A DNA stretch of 64,000 bases. It comes from Mesorhizobium sp. BR1-1-16 (GTDB taxonomy: Bacteria; Pseudomonadota; Alphaproteobacteria; Rhizobiales; Kaistiaceae). The stretch lies in the NCBI RefSeq assembly GCF_020165495.1, contig NZ_JAIUIE010000001.1:310001-374000 (forward strand), in the 5' to 3' direction. Numbering within the stretch: the first letter of the stretch is position 1; every line of letters begins with the position of its first letter. The notes beneath the pieces are model-generated. The model was not told the DNA's origin. It worked only from the letters and a program-made list of their open reading frames with translations, and did not search any database. A program made the position numbers and the translations under genes. Shown here one piece after another: positions 1 through 7,570 of this stretch.

Positions 1-948
1 ATTGGCGTCGGCCTCCTTTATCTGTCCACCGGCACGCTCAATCTCGCTCTGATCATCGAGCGGCTGCCGGACGTCACGTCGCCGCGCGCGCTGATCGCCG
101 CCGAAGCCTTCATCCTCGTCGGCATCGCCCTGAAGCTGGCGCTCTTTCCGCTGCATGCCTGGCTGCCCAACGCCTATGGCTATGCGCCCTCGGCGGCGAC
201 GGTCCTGATTGCCTCGACCGCGACCAAGGTCGCGGTCTACCTGATGGCGCGCTTCCTGTTCGGCGTCTTTGGCATTCATGTCGAGCTCGGGCCGGTTTCG
301 GTCACGGGCGTATTGATCGTGCTCTCGCTCGGCGCGATGTTCGTCGCCTCCGCCGCCGCGGTATTCCAGCGCGACGTCAAGCGCTTGCTTGCGTTCTCCT
401 CGGTCGCGCAGATCGGCTACATCACGCTTGGCCTCGCGCTTGCCAATCCGGCCGGATTGACCGGAGCATTTCTGCATATCGTCAACCACGCGCTGATGAA
501 GGGCGCCGCCTTCATGGCGATCGGCGCTGTGCTGCTGCGGTGTGGTTCGTCGCGGCTCGACGATCTTGCGGGCATCGGCCGGACCATGCCGGCGACGTCG
601 GTCGCGTTGACCATTGCGGGTCTTGGCCTCATCGGCGTGCCCGGCACGAGCGGCTTCGTGTCGAAATGGTATCTCGTTCTCGGCGCCTTCGACGACGGCA
701 AGGGGTGGCTGGCCTTCCTGATCGTCGCCAGCTCCGTGATTGCCGTTCTCTATGTCGGCCGCATCCTCGAGGTCGTCTGGTTCCGCGAGCCCAGCAAAAC
801 CGCGCTCGCTGCGCGTGAGGCGCCGCTCGGCATGCTGTTGCCGACGCTGCTTCTGGCCGGCCTCACGATCCTCTTCGGTATCGACGCCGAGTTCCCCGCC
901 CGGCTGGCCGGCGCTGCGGCGTCGGCGCTTCTCGGGGGGCGGCCATGA
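1..948 (+). CDS. Proton-conducting antiporter subunit, MrpD/NuoM-like (5' partial)
   Basis: The reading frame is open from the first base, so the N-terminus lies outside the window; 315 residues are visible. It is a multi-helix inner-membrane protein of the proton antiporter (Proton_antipo_M) superfamily shared by complex I subunits NuoL/M/N and Mrp antiporter subunits A/D. The family's channel lysine region is visible as ALKLALFPLHAWLPNAYG near visible residue 45, followed by a second conserved lysine in STATKVAVY and the typical KRLLAFSSVAQIGY loop. Its stop overlaps the next start by four bases, so it is translationally coupled to a second antiporter subunit. The context of three such subunits in a row without quinone- or NADH-binding subunits points to an Mrp-like cation/proton antiporter rather than respiratory complex I. 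Family assignment is secure; the exact subunit letter is not. Confidence 0.85.
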   Translation: MGVGLLYLSTGTLNLALIIERLPDVTSPRALIAAEAFILVGIALKLALFPLHAWLPNAYGYAPSAATVLIASTATKVAVYLMARFLFGVFGIHVELGPVSVTGVLIVLSLGAMFVASAAAVFQRDVKRLLAFSSVAQIGYITLGLALANPAGLTGAFLHIVNHALMKGAAFMAIGAVLLRCGSSRLDDLAGIGRTMPATSVALTIAGLGLIGVPGTSGFVSKWYLVLGAFDDGKGWLAFLIVASSVIAVLYVGRILEVVWFREPSKTALAAREAPLGMLLPTLLLAGLTILFGIDAEFPARLAGAAASALLGGRP

Positions 949-2420
949 CCGTTTTGTCCATGAGCGCGATGATGAGTGGACCCTCATTGCTGGGGCTCGC
1001 GCTCATCATACCCGCCGTCGTCGCCGTTCTGGTTATGCTGCTCGGGCGACGGCCGGATCTTCGCGAGGCGGCCAGCCTTGTCGGCGCGCTGCTGCTGTTC
1101 ATCGCGATATGCGCTTTGCTGGTCGATGTCCTGGCGGGCGCGCGGCCGGCGTTGCCGCTCGTTCGCATCGCGCCGGGGCTGGAGCTCATCCTCCGGGTCG
1201 AGCCGCTCGGCATGCTGTTCGCGATCGTCGCGGCGACGCTTTGGATCGCCAATTCCGTCTATTCAATCGGCTATATGCGCGGCAATCAGGAACCGCGGCA
1301 GACGATGTTCTTCGCGGCCTTCGCCGTCGCCATCGCGGCGACGATGGGCGTCGCGCTCGCCGGCAATCTGGTGACGCTGTTCCTGTTCTACGAGCTTCTG
1401 TCGCTCTCGACCTATCCGCTGGTCACGCACAAGCAGTCGCCAGCTGCGATGCGCGCCGGCCGCATCTATCTGCTGACGCTGATCGGCGCCTCGATGATCC
1501 TGCTGCTGCCAGCGATCATCTGGACGGCTTTCGTGGCGGGAACGACCAATTTCCAGATCGGGGGCATTCTCGCCGGCAGGATCGGCCCGCTGGCGATGGC
1601 GGTGCTTCTAGGGCTGTTCGTCTTCGGCGCCGCCAAGGCGGCCGTGATGCCGCTGCATCGCTGGCTGCCGGCGGCAATGGTCGCGCCGACGCCGGTCTCG
1701 GCGCTTTTGCACGCGGTTGCCGTCGTGAAGGCGGGTGTCTTCACCATCCTCAAGGTCACCATCTATATCTTCGGCCTCGATACGTTGCAGGCGACCGGCG
1801 CGTCGCAATGGCTCGTCTATGTCGCGGGCTTCACCATTATCGCCGCTTCGCTCGTCGCGATGACGGCAGATGATCTGAAGCGCCGGCTCGCTTATTCGAC
1901 CATCGGCCAGCTTTCCTACATCGTCATGGCCGCGGCACTCGCGACCCCCGCCGCCGCGATCGGCGCCGCCATTCACATCGCGGCCCACGCAGTCTCCAAG
2001 ATCACGCTCTTCTTCGCAGCCGGATCGGTCTATACGGCCGAGCATGTCGACAAGGTCAGCCAGATGGACGGTATTGGCCGGCGCATGCCCTGGACCATGG
2101 CGGCGTTCGCCATCGGCGCGCTGTCGATGATCGGCCTGCCGCCGACCGCCGGCTTTCTCGGAAAATGGTTCATGCTTTCGGGCGCGGGCAGCGCGCATGA
2201 CTGGTTTGCGGTCGCAGTCATCATCGTCTCGACGGTGCTCAATGCAGCCTATCTGCTGCCGATCGTGACGCGGGCGTTCCTGAAACCCGCCGGTGGTCCG
2301 GTGGCCGAGGCGCCGCTTGCCATGGTCGTGGCCCTCACGGCGACAGCGGTCGGTACGATCCTGCTCTTCCTTTTCCCCGAGGTTCCCTATCGCCTCGCAA
2401 GCGCTCTGGTGAGCCGATGA
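945..2420 (+). CDS. Proton-conducting antiporter subunit, MrpA/D-like
   Basis: A 491-residue polytopic membrane protein of the same antiporter superfamily as its upstream neighbour. Visible family hallmarks are the channel glutamate in FLFYELLSLSTYPLV, the lysine in FGAAKAAVMPLHRWLP, the broken-helix motif PTPVSALLHA and the KRRLAYSTIGQLSYIV loop. It should form one proton half-channel of an Mrp-like complex. The start ATG overlaps the previous stop and the stop overlaps the next ATG, so it sits in a tightly coupled operon. It lacks the long C-terminal extension of full-length MrpA or NuoL, so it resembles the D-type subunit more. Substrate ion and partner subunits cannot be told from sequence. 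Confidence 0.87.
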   Translation: MTVLSMSAMMSGPSLLGLALIIPAVVAVLVMLLGRRPDLREAASLVGALLLFIAICALLVDVLAGARPALPLVRIAPGLELILRVEPLGMLFAIVAATLWIANSVYSIGYMRGNQEPRQTMFFAAFAVAIAATMGVALAGNLVTLFLFYELLSLSTYPLVTHKQSPAAMRAGRIYLLTLIGASMILLLPAIIWTAFVAGTTNFQIGGILAGRIGPLAMAVLLGLFVFGAAKAAVMPLHRWLPAAMVAPTPVSALLHAVAVVKAGVFTILKVTIYIFGLDTLQATGASQWLVYVAGFTIIAASLVAMTADDLKRRLAYSTIGQLSYIVMAAALATPAAAIGAAIHIAAHAVSKITLFFAAGSVYTAEHVDKVSQMDGIGRRMPWTMAAFAIGALSMIGLPPTAGFLGKWFMLSGAGSAHDWFAVAVIIVSTVLNAAYLLPIVTRAFLKPAGGPVAEAPLAMVVALTATAVGTILLFLFPEVPYRLASALVSR

Positions 2421-2692
2421 TCCCTTCGAAAGCGATTGACGCCGAAAGGATTGGTCCGATGACGATGAGGCGCCGTCTCATCGCGGGAGCATTGGCCGCG
2501 TTCCTGGCCGTGTGCGTCGTCGCTGACTTGTTCGTCGCGCATCATCCGGCCTTCGGCATTGACGGCACGGCGGGCTTCGCCGCCTGGTTTGGCATCATCG
2601 CCTCGGCCGTCGCGATTGCATTGGCGCTTGGATGGAGCCGGATCGCTGGTCGTAGCGAGATCGTGGCCGAAGAGGAGGAGCGCGATGGCTGA
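2417..2692 (+). CDS. Small membrane protein of the Mrp-like operon
   Basis: A 91-residue protein with two hydrophobic segments (about residues 20-40 and 52-72) and an acidic C-terminal tail rich in glutamate. The first ATG overlaps the stop of the upstream antiporter subunit (ATGA); an internal ATG at 2459 is an alternative giving a 77-residue product. Its stop overlaps the start of the next antiporter subunit. I do not recognise a named family. Position between two channel subunits suggests an accessory or assembly component of the membrane complex, analogous to the small subunits of Mrp operons, but this is inferred from context only. Confidence 0.6.
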   Translation: MIPSKAIDAERIGPMTMRRRLIAGALAAFLAVCVVADLFVAHHPAFGIDGTAGFAAWFGIIASAVAIALALGWSRIAGRSEIVAEEEERDG

Positions 2693-4361
2693 GACTCTGC
2701 TTCTCGCGCCCTGGCTGCCGCTCCTCGTCGGCAGCGTGCTCGTCGCGGTGCTGCGCGGCCTGGTACAGGATGTCGTTTTCGTCGCCGCGCCGATGCTGGC
2801 GCTGGTCTTTGTCTGGATGGTGCCGCAGGCGGCAGGTCCCGGCATCGATTGGCTCGGACTGACGCTGATGCCGATCGCGTCGGATCCGACGGCCCGCCTC
2901 TTTGGGACTGCCTTCGCGCTCGCCGCGATCGGCGGCGCAGTCTTCGCACTGCCACAGCGCAGCAGCACCGAGCGGGCCGCCGCGCTACTTTATGCCGGGT
3001 CGGCTCAGGGTGTGGTCTTCGCGGGCGATCTCGTCACCTTGTTCCTCTTCTGGGAAGTGATGGCGATCGGTTCTGCCGTTGTCATCTTCTCCAACGGCGC
3101 CAGTAGAGCCGGCCTTCGCTACGCGCTGATGCATGCCTTCGGCGGCGTCCTCTTCTTTGCCGGCATCGCCGCATCGATCGGCAGCGGCGGCACGGCGATC
3201 CGTCCCTTCGCGGCGGACTCGATCGGCTCGGTGCTGATGCTGGCCGGAATCCTGGTCAACGCGGGCGCGCCGCCGGTATCCGCCTGGGTCGCCGATGCGT
3301 ATCCGCGCGCATCATGGTCCGGCGCGGTATTCCTCTCCGCCTTCACGACCAAAGCCGCGGTCGCCGTCCTGATCCGCCTTTTCCCCGGGGAGGCGGCGCT
3401 GGTTCCGATCGGACTGATCATGGCCGTCTACGGGATGGTCTATGCGTTGCTGGGGAATGACATCCGCCGCATGCTGTCCTATTCGATCGTCGGCCAGGTC
3501 GGCTTCATGGTCGTAGCCATCGGGATCGGGACGCCGTTGGCCCTTGCGGCGGCTGCGGCGCATGCCTTCGTGCACATCCTTTACAAGGGCCTGCTGATGA
3601 TGGCTGCCGGGACGGTGCTGCGGGCGACCGGAACCACGCGCCTGACGGCGCTCGGTGGTCTCGCCCGGTCGATGCCCTTTGCCACGGCAGCGATGATCCT
3701 TGGCGGACTGGCGCTCGCCGCGATGCCTCTTACCGCCGGCTTTGTCAGCAAATCCGCGATCATGCAGGCGCTCGCCGAAGAGCATGCCGCGGTCGCCTGG
3801 TTCGCGCTCACGGCCATCTCGGCCGGCTCGATGCTGTATGCGGGCCTGCGCCTGCCCTGGTTCGCCATGCTGCGGTCATCGACGCCTCCACCATTGAGCC
3901 TGGCAACTGCACCGGCGATGAAGCTGGCGATGGGAGGCGTTGGGCTGGTTCTTCTCGTCGTTGGAGTGGCGCCGAGTCTCTTGATGCGAATCGTACCCGG
4001 TATCGATGCCGTCGCGGTGCTCACGCCAGATCATATTCTCTTTCAGCTGCAGCTCCTCATTGGCTCATCTATTTGTTTCGTTTTGTTTCTGGGATTACTT
4101 GCACCGCGTGCGCGCGCTATACGGGATACAGACTGGTTGTGGCGATCACTCCCACAATTGCTGGTCAATGCTGTTCGTGCGATATCTCGGAGAGGGGTCG
4201 CAACGATTCCGTCCAGGGCCGAAGTCGAGGCTAAAAAAATCCGTGATCTGTCAGAGGCTTGGATGCAGCGCACGATGGACGCCGGGAACTGGCGGACGGG
4301 AGATATAGCCCTCGTCGCGACGGCGCTTCTCGGCATTTGCCTGTTTATCGCCGCCATGTGA
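2685..4361 (+). CDS. Proton-conducting antiporter subunit, third copy
   Basis: A 558-residue polytopic protein, the third Proton_antipo_M family member in the operon. ATG at 2685 is chosen because AGAGGAGGAG lies just upstream and it overlaps the preceding stop; the frame is open further upstream. The channel glutamate is in TLFLFWEVMAIGS and the conserved lysines in SAFTTKAAVAVLIR and AHAFVHILYKGLLM; the RRMLSYSIVGQVGFM loop is also present. The PTPVSALLHA motif is replaced by NAGAPPVSAWVADAYPRA. The last roughly 110 residues form a polar segment followed by one terminal helix, and the DNA there (about 4030-4270) is visibly less GC-rich than the rest. This tail is unusual compared with the two sister subunits. 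Confidence 0.85.
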   Translation: MAETLLLAPWLPLLVGSVLVAVLRGLVQDVVFVAAPMLALVFVWMVPQAAGPGIDWLGLTLMPIASDPTARLFGTAFALAAIGGAVFALPQRSSTERAAALLYAGSAQGVVFAGDLVTLFLFWEVMAIGSAVVIFSNGASRAGLRYALMHAFGGVLFFAGIAASIGSGGTAIRPFAADSIGSVLMLAGILVNAGAPPVSAWVADAYPRASWSGAVFLSAFTTKAAVAVLIRLFPGEAALVPIGLIMAVYGMVYALLGNDIRRMLSYSIVGQVGFMVVAIGIGTPLALAAAAAHAFVHILYKGLLMMAAGTVLRATGTTRLTALGGLARSMPFATAAMILGGLALAAMPLTAGFVSKSAIMQALAEEHAAVAWFALTAISAGSMLYAGLRLPWFAMLRSSTPPPLSLATAPAMKLAMGGVGLVLLVVGVAPSLLMRIVPGIDAVAVLTPDHILFQLQLLIGSSICFVLFLGLLAPRARAIRDTDWLWRSLPQLLVNAVRAISRRGVATIPSRAEVEAKKIRDLSEAWMQRTMDAGNWRTGDIALVATALLGICLFIAAM

Positions 4362-4630
4362 GGTATGGCCGATCAATTCTGCTGGAAACGACAAGGTCCA
4401 CTGGAGACCAATCGACGCGTTTCGAAAGATGTGTAATGTCGATTTTTTCCACCCTGTGTGCACTTGTATTCTCCTACTTCGACTTATATAGAACGCACGA
4501 AATATACGTTCAGGCTGCGTCCCGTCGCGGTGTGTTGGTTCCACGGCAATTGAGAATTGCCAGAGGGGTCGGCAAGTCGTCCCGGAGCGCCCCGGTTATT
4601 TGCACGAGTTATCGATAGAGGTTTGGTGGA
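4362..4630 (+). promoter_or_regulatory. AT-rich leader and candidate mucR promoter
   Basis: This 269-base gap has no convincing gene and is markedly AT-rich for the region. A candidate promoter is TTGTAT at 4464-4469 with TATATA at 4485-4490, a 15-base spacer that is shorter than ideal, leaving a leader of roughly 130 bases before mucR. MucR/Ros proteins are known to bind AT-rich DNA and to repress their own genes, so autoregulation here is plausible but inferred. Confidence 0.35.
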
Positions 4631-5047
4631 ATGATGAGCGAGAAAATCGTCGGTAGTGACTTGATTGATCTGACAGCTGACATTGTGTCGGCTTACGTCA
4701 GCAACAACTCCGTCTCGGCGCACGATCTGCCGGGGCTGATCTCGGAAGTCTTTCAGGCTCTGAGCCGCACTCATGGCGGTGTCGTCGAGCCGGAGCCTGA
4801 GCCGCTGAAGCCGGCGGTCAATCCGAAGAAGTCGGTTTTCCCGGATTTCATCGTTTGCCTCGAAGATGGCAAGAAGTTCAAGTCGCTGAAGCGGCACCTT
4901 CGCACGCATTACGACCTGTCGCCGGAAGAGTATCGCGAGAAGTGGGGCCTGCCGGCCGACTATCCGATGGTCGCTCCGAGCTATGCGGCCGCCCGTTCGG
5001 AACTGGCCAAGAAGATGGGCCTCGGACAGCAGCGCAAGCGCCGCTGA
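4631..5047 (+). CDS. mucR: MucR/Ros family zinc-finger transcriptional regulator
   Basis: A 138-residue DNA-binding regulator. The MucR core is obvious: an N-terminal oligomerisation region starting [16 protein letters not shown], a charged linker of Glu/Pro repeats (about residues 55-65), then the prokaryotic zinc-finger segment [20 protein letters not shown] and [13 protein letters not shown]. The finger ligands are the cysteine in VCLEDG, the aspartate two residues later and the two histidines of KRHLRTH. In rhizobia and Brucella such proteins repress genes for exopolysaccharide, motility and cell cycle by binding AT-rich promoters. ATG 4631 and ATG 4634 are adjacent; GGTGGA lies upstream. 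The gene is monocistronic and ends in a strong intrinsic terminator. Confidence 0.93.
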   Translation: MMSEKIVGSDLIDLTADIVSAYVSNNSVSAHDLPGLISEVFQALSRTHGGVVEPEPEPLKPAVNPKKSVFPDFIVCLEDGKKFKSLKRHLRTHYDLSPEEYREKWGLPADYPMVAPSYAAARSELAKKMGLGQQRKRR

Positions 5048-5071
5048 TCCGACCTCGAACGGCCTGATCTT

Positions 5072-5105
5072 GAAGCCCGGCCTTGGCCGGGCTTCTGCTT
5101 TTTTG
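5072..5105 (+). terminator. Rho-independent terminator of mucR
   Basis: A perfect GC-rich inverted repeat (GAAGCCCGGC, loop CTTG, GCCGGGCTTC) at 5072-5095 is followed by TGCTTTTTT. It lies 25 bases after the mucR stop codon. Confidence 0.9.
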
Positions 5106-5169
5106 GGGGCTTTTGTCCGCAGCCCAAAGAAATCTATCCCCGCTCCGCCAAACTGGATTAGCCTACCAC

Positions 5170-5185
5170 TAGGAAGTAATTCCTA
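5170..5185. promoter_or_regulatory. 16-bp palindrome upstream of the DnaA-like gene
   Basis: TAGGAAGTAATTCCTA is a perfect inverted repeat with 6-bp arms and a 4-bp centre, 38 bases before the start at 5224. Its position suits an operator for the downstream two-gene operon. No regulator is identified. Confidence 0.35.
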
Positions 5186-5223
5186 ATCAGGCAATCTGAA
5201 GTTGGTGCGAGGATTGAGTCATC

Positions 5224-5592
5224 ATGCATACTGAAAGCGGCGGTGAAGCGTCGGGACGGCGACGTTCTGGCGATTGCGATGAGGCGACGCGCCGCCTCCT
5301 GGCCGAGACCATCGGGACCGCGCTGGCGATCCGGCCCGACCGCATTCTGGGCGGAGCCCGCGGGCCGGCGCGCATTGCGTTCGCTCGTCAGCTGGCAATC
5401 TATCTCGCCCGGACACGGCTTGGACTTTCATTCACCGAAACGGGACGCCTGTTTCAGCGCGACCGCACGACTGCAGCGCACGCCTGCCGCCGCATCGAGG
5501 AATCGCGTGACGATGCCGCTACCGATGCCCTTGTCGATCGGCTCGATCAGATGGTCGTCGCCCGGCTGAGGTCAGGCGAGGTGCGGCCATGA
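5224..5592 (+). CDS. DnaA domain IV-like helix-turn-helix protein
   Basis: A 122-residue protein consisting almost only of a DnaA C-terminal DNA-binding domain. The stretch RQLAIYLARTRLGLSFTETG, followed by RLFQRDRTTAAHACRRIE, matches the domain IV pattern that in DnaA contains the signature recognising DnaA boxes (here DRTTAAHAC for the usual DHTTVLHA). The AAA+ ATPase and DnaB-interaction domains are absent, so it cannot act as an initiator. It may bind DnaA-box-like sites as a regulator or competitor. It is followed, with an ATGA overlap, by a DUF6456 gene. The start at 5224 lacks a strong ribosome site; the domain begins near residue 20, so the start choice does not matter much. Confidence 0.82.
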   Translation: MHTESGGEASGRRRSGDCDEATRRLLAETIGTALAIRPDRILGGARGPARIAFARQLAIYLARTRLGLSFTETGRLFQRDRTTAAHACRRIEESRDDAATDALVDRLDQMVVARLRSGEVRP

Positions 5593-6359
5593 AGGCGGAT
5601 ATGACCGAGCGTCGGCTCGCCCGACGCCTCGCTGGATCCGGCACTCATGCTGAACTCGACGATGCGGGCGAGGCTTGGTTGGTCGGCTGCGACGGTGCAC
5701 GACGCGGTAATGTCGATGCCGGCGCGCTCCGCCGGTTGCGCGCACGTGGCGCACTTTTCGAAGAGGCCAGGGGGCATTATCGCTTGTCGGATGCGGGCCG
5801 AGCGATGGTTCGCCGCATGCTGGCCGGCGGGGACGATCTCACGCTGCAGCATCAGACACGCGAACGGCGGATCATCGAAACCGATGGCGTGCGCCACGCG
5901 GTGACCGTCGATGCCGGCGAAAGCCCGCTTGGCTGGCTCCGGGCCCGCAAGGGCCGCGATGGGCAGCCATTGATCGACGATGCGGCCTTTGCCGCCGGTG
6001 AGCGGCTGCGCGCCGATTTCACGCGCGGCCAGTTGATGCCCGGCATCACCGCCAGTTGGAACCCGGCAGGAGGCGGGGGCCGCGGCGCCGGCGGCGCTGG
6101 GGGCATTGCCGAGATCACGGAGGCGGGCCTCGCGGCGCGCATGCGCGTCGAACGCGCCTTGCGGGCCGTAGGCCCGGAGCTTTCAGGCGTGGTGGTGGAT
6201 TTCTGCTGCTTCTTGAAGGGGATCGACCAGATCGAGGGCGAACGCGGCTGGCCGAAGCGATCGGCCAAGCTGGTGCTGCGGCTCGGGCTTGACGCTCTGG
6301 CCCGGCATTATGGCTTCGATAATGTCGGCGCTGCCGCCAGCCGGCAGCGCGCCGGCTGA
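5589..6359 (+). CDS. DUF6456 domain-containing protein
   Basis: A 256-residue protein whose C-terminal two thirds carry the conserved alphaproteobacterial DUF6456 pattern: SPLGWLRARKGRDGQPLIDD, then FAAGERLRADFTRGQLMPGI and a segment beginning VVVDFCCFLKGIDQIE. The N-terminal part has a winged-helix-like look (ALRRLRARGALFEEARGHYR). The C-terminal helical region with SAKLVLRLGLDALARHYG resembles the end of a DNA-binding domain. A glycine-rich spacer is seen near residue 160. The start overlaps the stop of the DnaA domain IV-like gene, so the two are probably co-translated and may act together. No biochemical function is established for the family. ATG 5601 is an alternative start. Confidence 0.75.
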   Translation: MKADMTERRLARRLAGSGTHAELDDAGEAWLVGCDGARRGNVDAGALRRLRARGALFEEARGHYRLSDAGRAMVRRMLAGGDDLTLQHQTRERRIIETDGVRHAVTVDAGESPLGWLRARKGRDGQPLIDDAAFAAGERLRADFTRGQLMPGITASWNPAGGGGRGAGGAGGIAEITEAGLAARMRVERALRAVGPELSGVVVDFCCFLKGIDQIEGERGWPKRSAKLVLRLGLDALARHYGFDNVGAAASRQRAG

Positions 6360-6363
6360 GAGA

Positions 6364-6798
6364 TCAGAGCGTTGCGGCGGCAGCTTCGTTGCGGATGCGG
6401 GCGACCATCGAGCGCAGGCCGTTGGAGCGCTGTTGCGACAGGTGATCCTTGAGGCCAAGCGTCGCGAATATCGCCTCGGCATCGACGGCGAGGATCTCGG
6501 CCGGCGTCCGGCCCGAATAGAGCGCGATGACGATCGCCACGAGGCCGCTGACGATCAGCGCATCGCTGTCCCCGAGGAAGTCTATCCGCCGCGTACCGTC
6601 CTCATCGCGAATCGTCTTCTGCAGCCAGACCTGGCTGGCGCAGCCCTGCACCTTGTTGACGTCGTTGTGCGCTTCGGCCGGCATTGGTGCGAGCGCGCGG
6701 CCGAGTTCGATCAGATAGCGATAGCGATCTTCCCATTCCTCGAGGAAGCCGAAATCTTCGATGATCTGTTCGATGGTCGGGGGAGCGCTCGTGGTCAT
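6364..6798 (-). CDS. SufE family protein
   Basis: A 144-residue SufE/CsdE-type sulfur acceptor used in Fe-S cluster assembly, where it takes persulfide sulfur from a SufS-type cysteine desulfurase. The N-terminal signature IEDFGFLEEWEDRYRYLIEL and the active-site segment NKVQGCASQVWLQ, with its catalytic cysteine, are intact, as is the DSDALIVSGLVAIVIALYSG region. The start at 6798 gives the usual family N-terminus (MTTSAPPTIEQ); ATGs at 6807 and 6825 are alternatives. It stands apart from any suf operon in this window and converges with the DUF6456 gene with only four bases between them. Confidence 0.87.
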   Translation of the reverse strand: MTTSAPPTIEQIIEDFGFLEEWEDRYRYLIELGRALAPMPAEAHNDVNKVQGCASQVWLQKTIRDEDGTRRIDFLGDSDALIVSGLVAIVIALYSGRTPAEILAVDAEAIFATLGLKDHLSQQRSNGLRSMVARIRNEAAAATL

Positions 6799-6927
6799 GG
6801 CGGGCATATAGCGCTTCGTCGCCATCAGGGGAACAGCAGCGGCAGCAATCCCGGCTGAAGAAAAGGCGACGCCGAAGAAGGGCAGGGACCCGGCGGCGCT
6901 TGGCGGACGAGCCGCCGAAATGAATGC

Positions 6928-7323
6928 TCAGGCGTTGCCGGCGCCTTTGGCGAGAGGCTTGGGCGGATGGCTCGTCGCCTTGACCGGCGGCTGCCATGCG
7001 GGGGACGCATCCTCGGTCGTCAGCGTACCCAAGGCAACGGGCGCGGCGGCAGCCGGTTCGGATGGCGCCTTGGCATCGAAACGGGAGACGAGGGTCGCTG
7101 CACCGTGCCAGGCGCGTGTTCCGACGGCCTGCAAAGCCGCGCCGCCATGCGTGCACACATCCGGCTGCCTTGCGCAGATCCCCGAAAGATCGGCGACGAT
7201 CCCGCGCGCTGCCAGGACGGCGTCCACGGCACCGACACTCGCGCTTTTACCGCCCGTCGCGGGATCGCCCGGAATGAGCAGCAGCACGATCGACAGCCAG
7301 AACACGGCGCGAATGATGAACAT
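6928..7323 (-). CDS. DUF5330 domain-containing protein
   Basis: A 131-residue protein starting at ATG 7323, preceded by GGAGGG at good spacing. An N-terminal hydrophobic helix (MFIIRAVFWLSIVLLLIPG) is a signal anchor. The following AVDAVLAARGIVADLSGICA segment and the paired cysteines of CARQPDVC match the small DUF5330 family common in Hyphomicrobiales. The C-terminus is low-complexity and proline/alanine-rich. The protein is probably periplasmic and membrane-tethered. Function is unknown. Confidence 0.72.
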   Translation of the reverse strand: MFIIRAVFWLSIVLLLIPGDPATGGKSASVGAVDAVLAARGIVADLSGICARQPDVCTHGGAALQAVGTRAWHGAATLVSRFDAKAPSEPAAAAPVALGTLTTEDASPAWQPPVKATSHPPKPLAKGAGNA

Positions 7324-7570
7324 GAGGTGCCCTCCGAACGCAGATACAAAGTCCAGGTCGCCACGCTTTCCGTGATCTGACGAGAGCAATGCACCAGGCG
7401 GCTGAAGGCTGCGTTCAGCTCTACGGCTGATATTGATTCAAATTGTATCGATCATCCTGAAGGCGCGCGCCTCCCCGAAGAGATGGCGCAGGCCGTGCCT
7501 TCAGCGTTCCTTAAGCCGGAACTGCGAGCATGAACTCATCCCGCCAGAGGCGTCTTGCGGGGCGCGGCCG

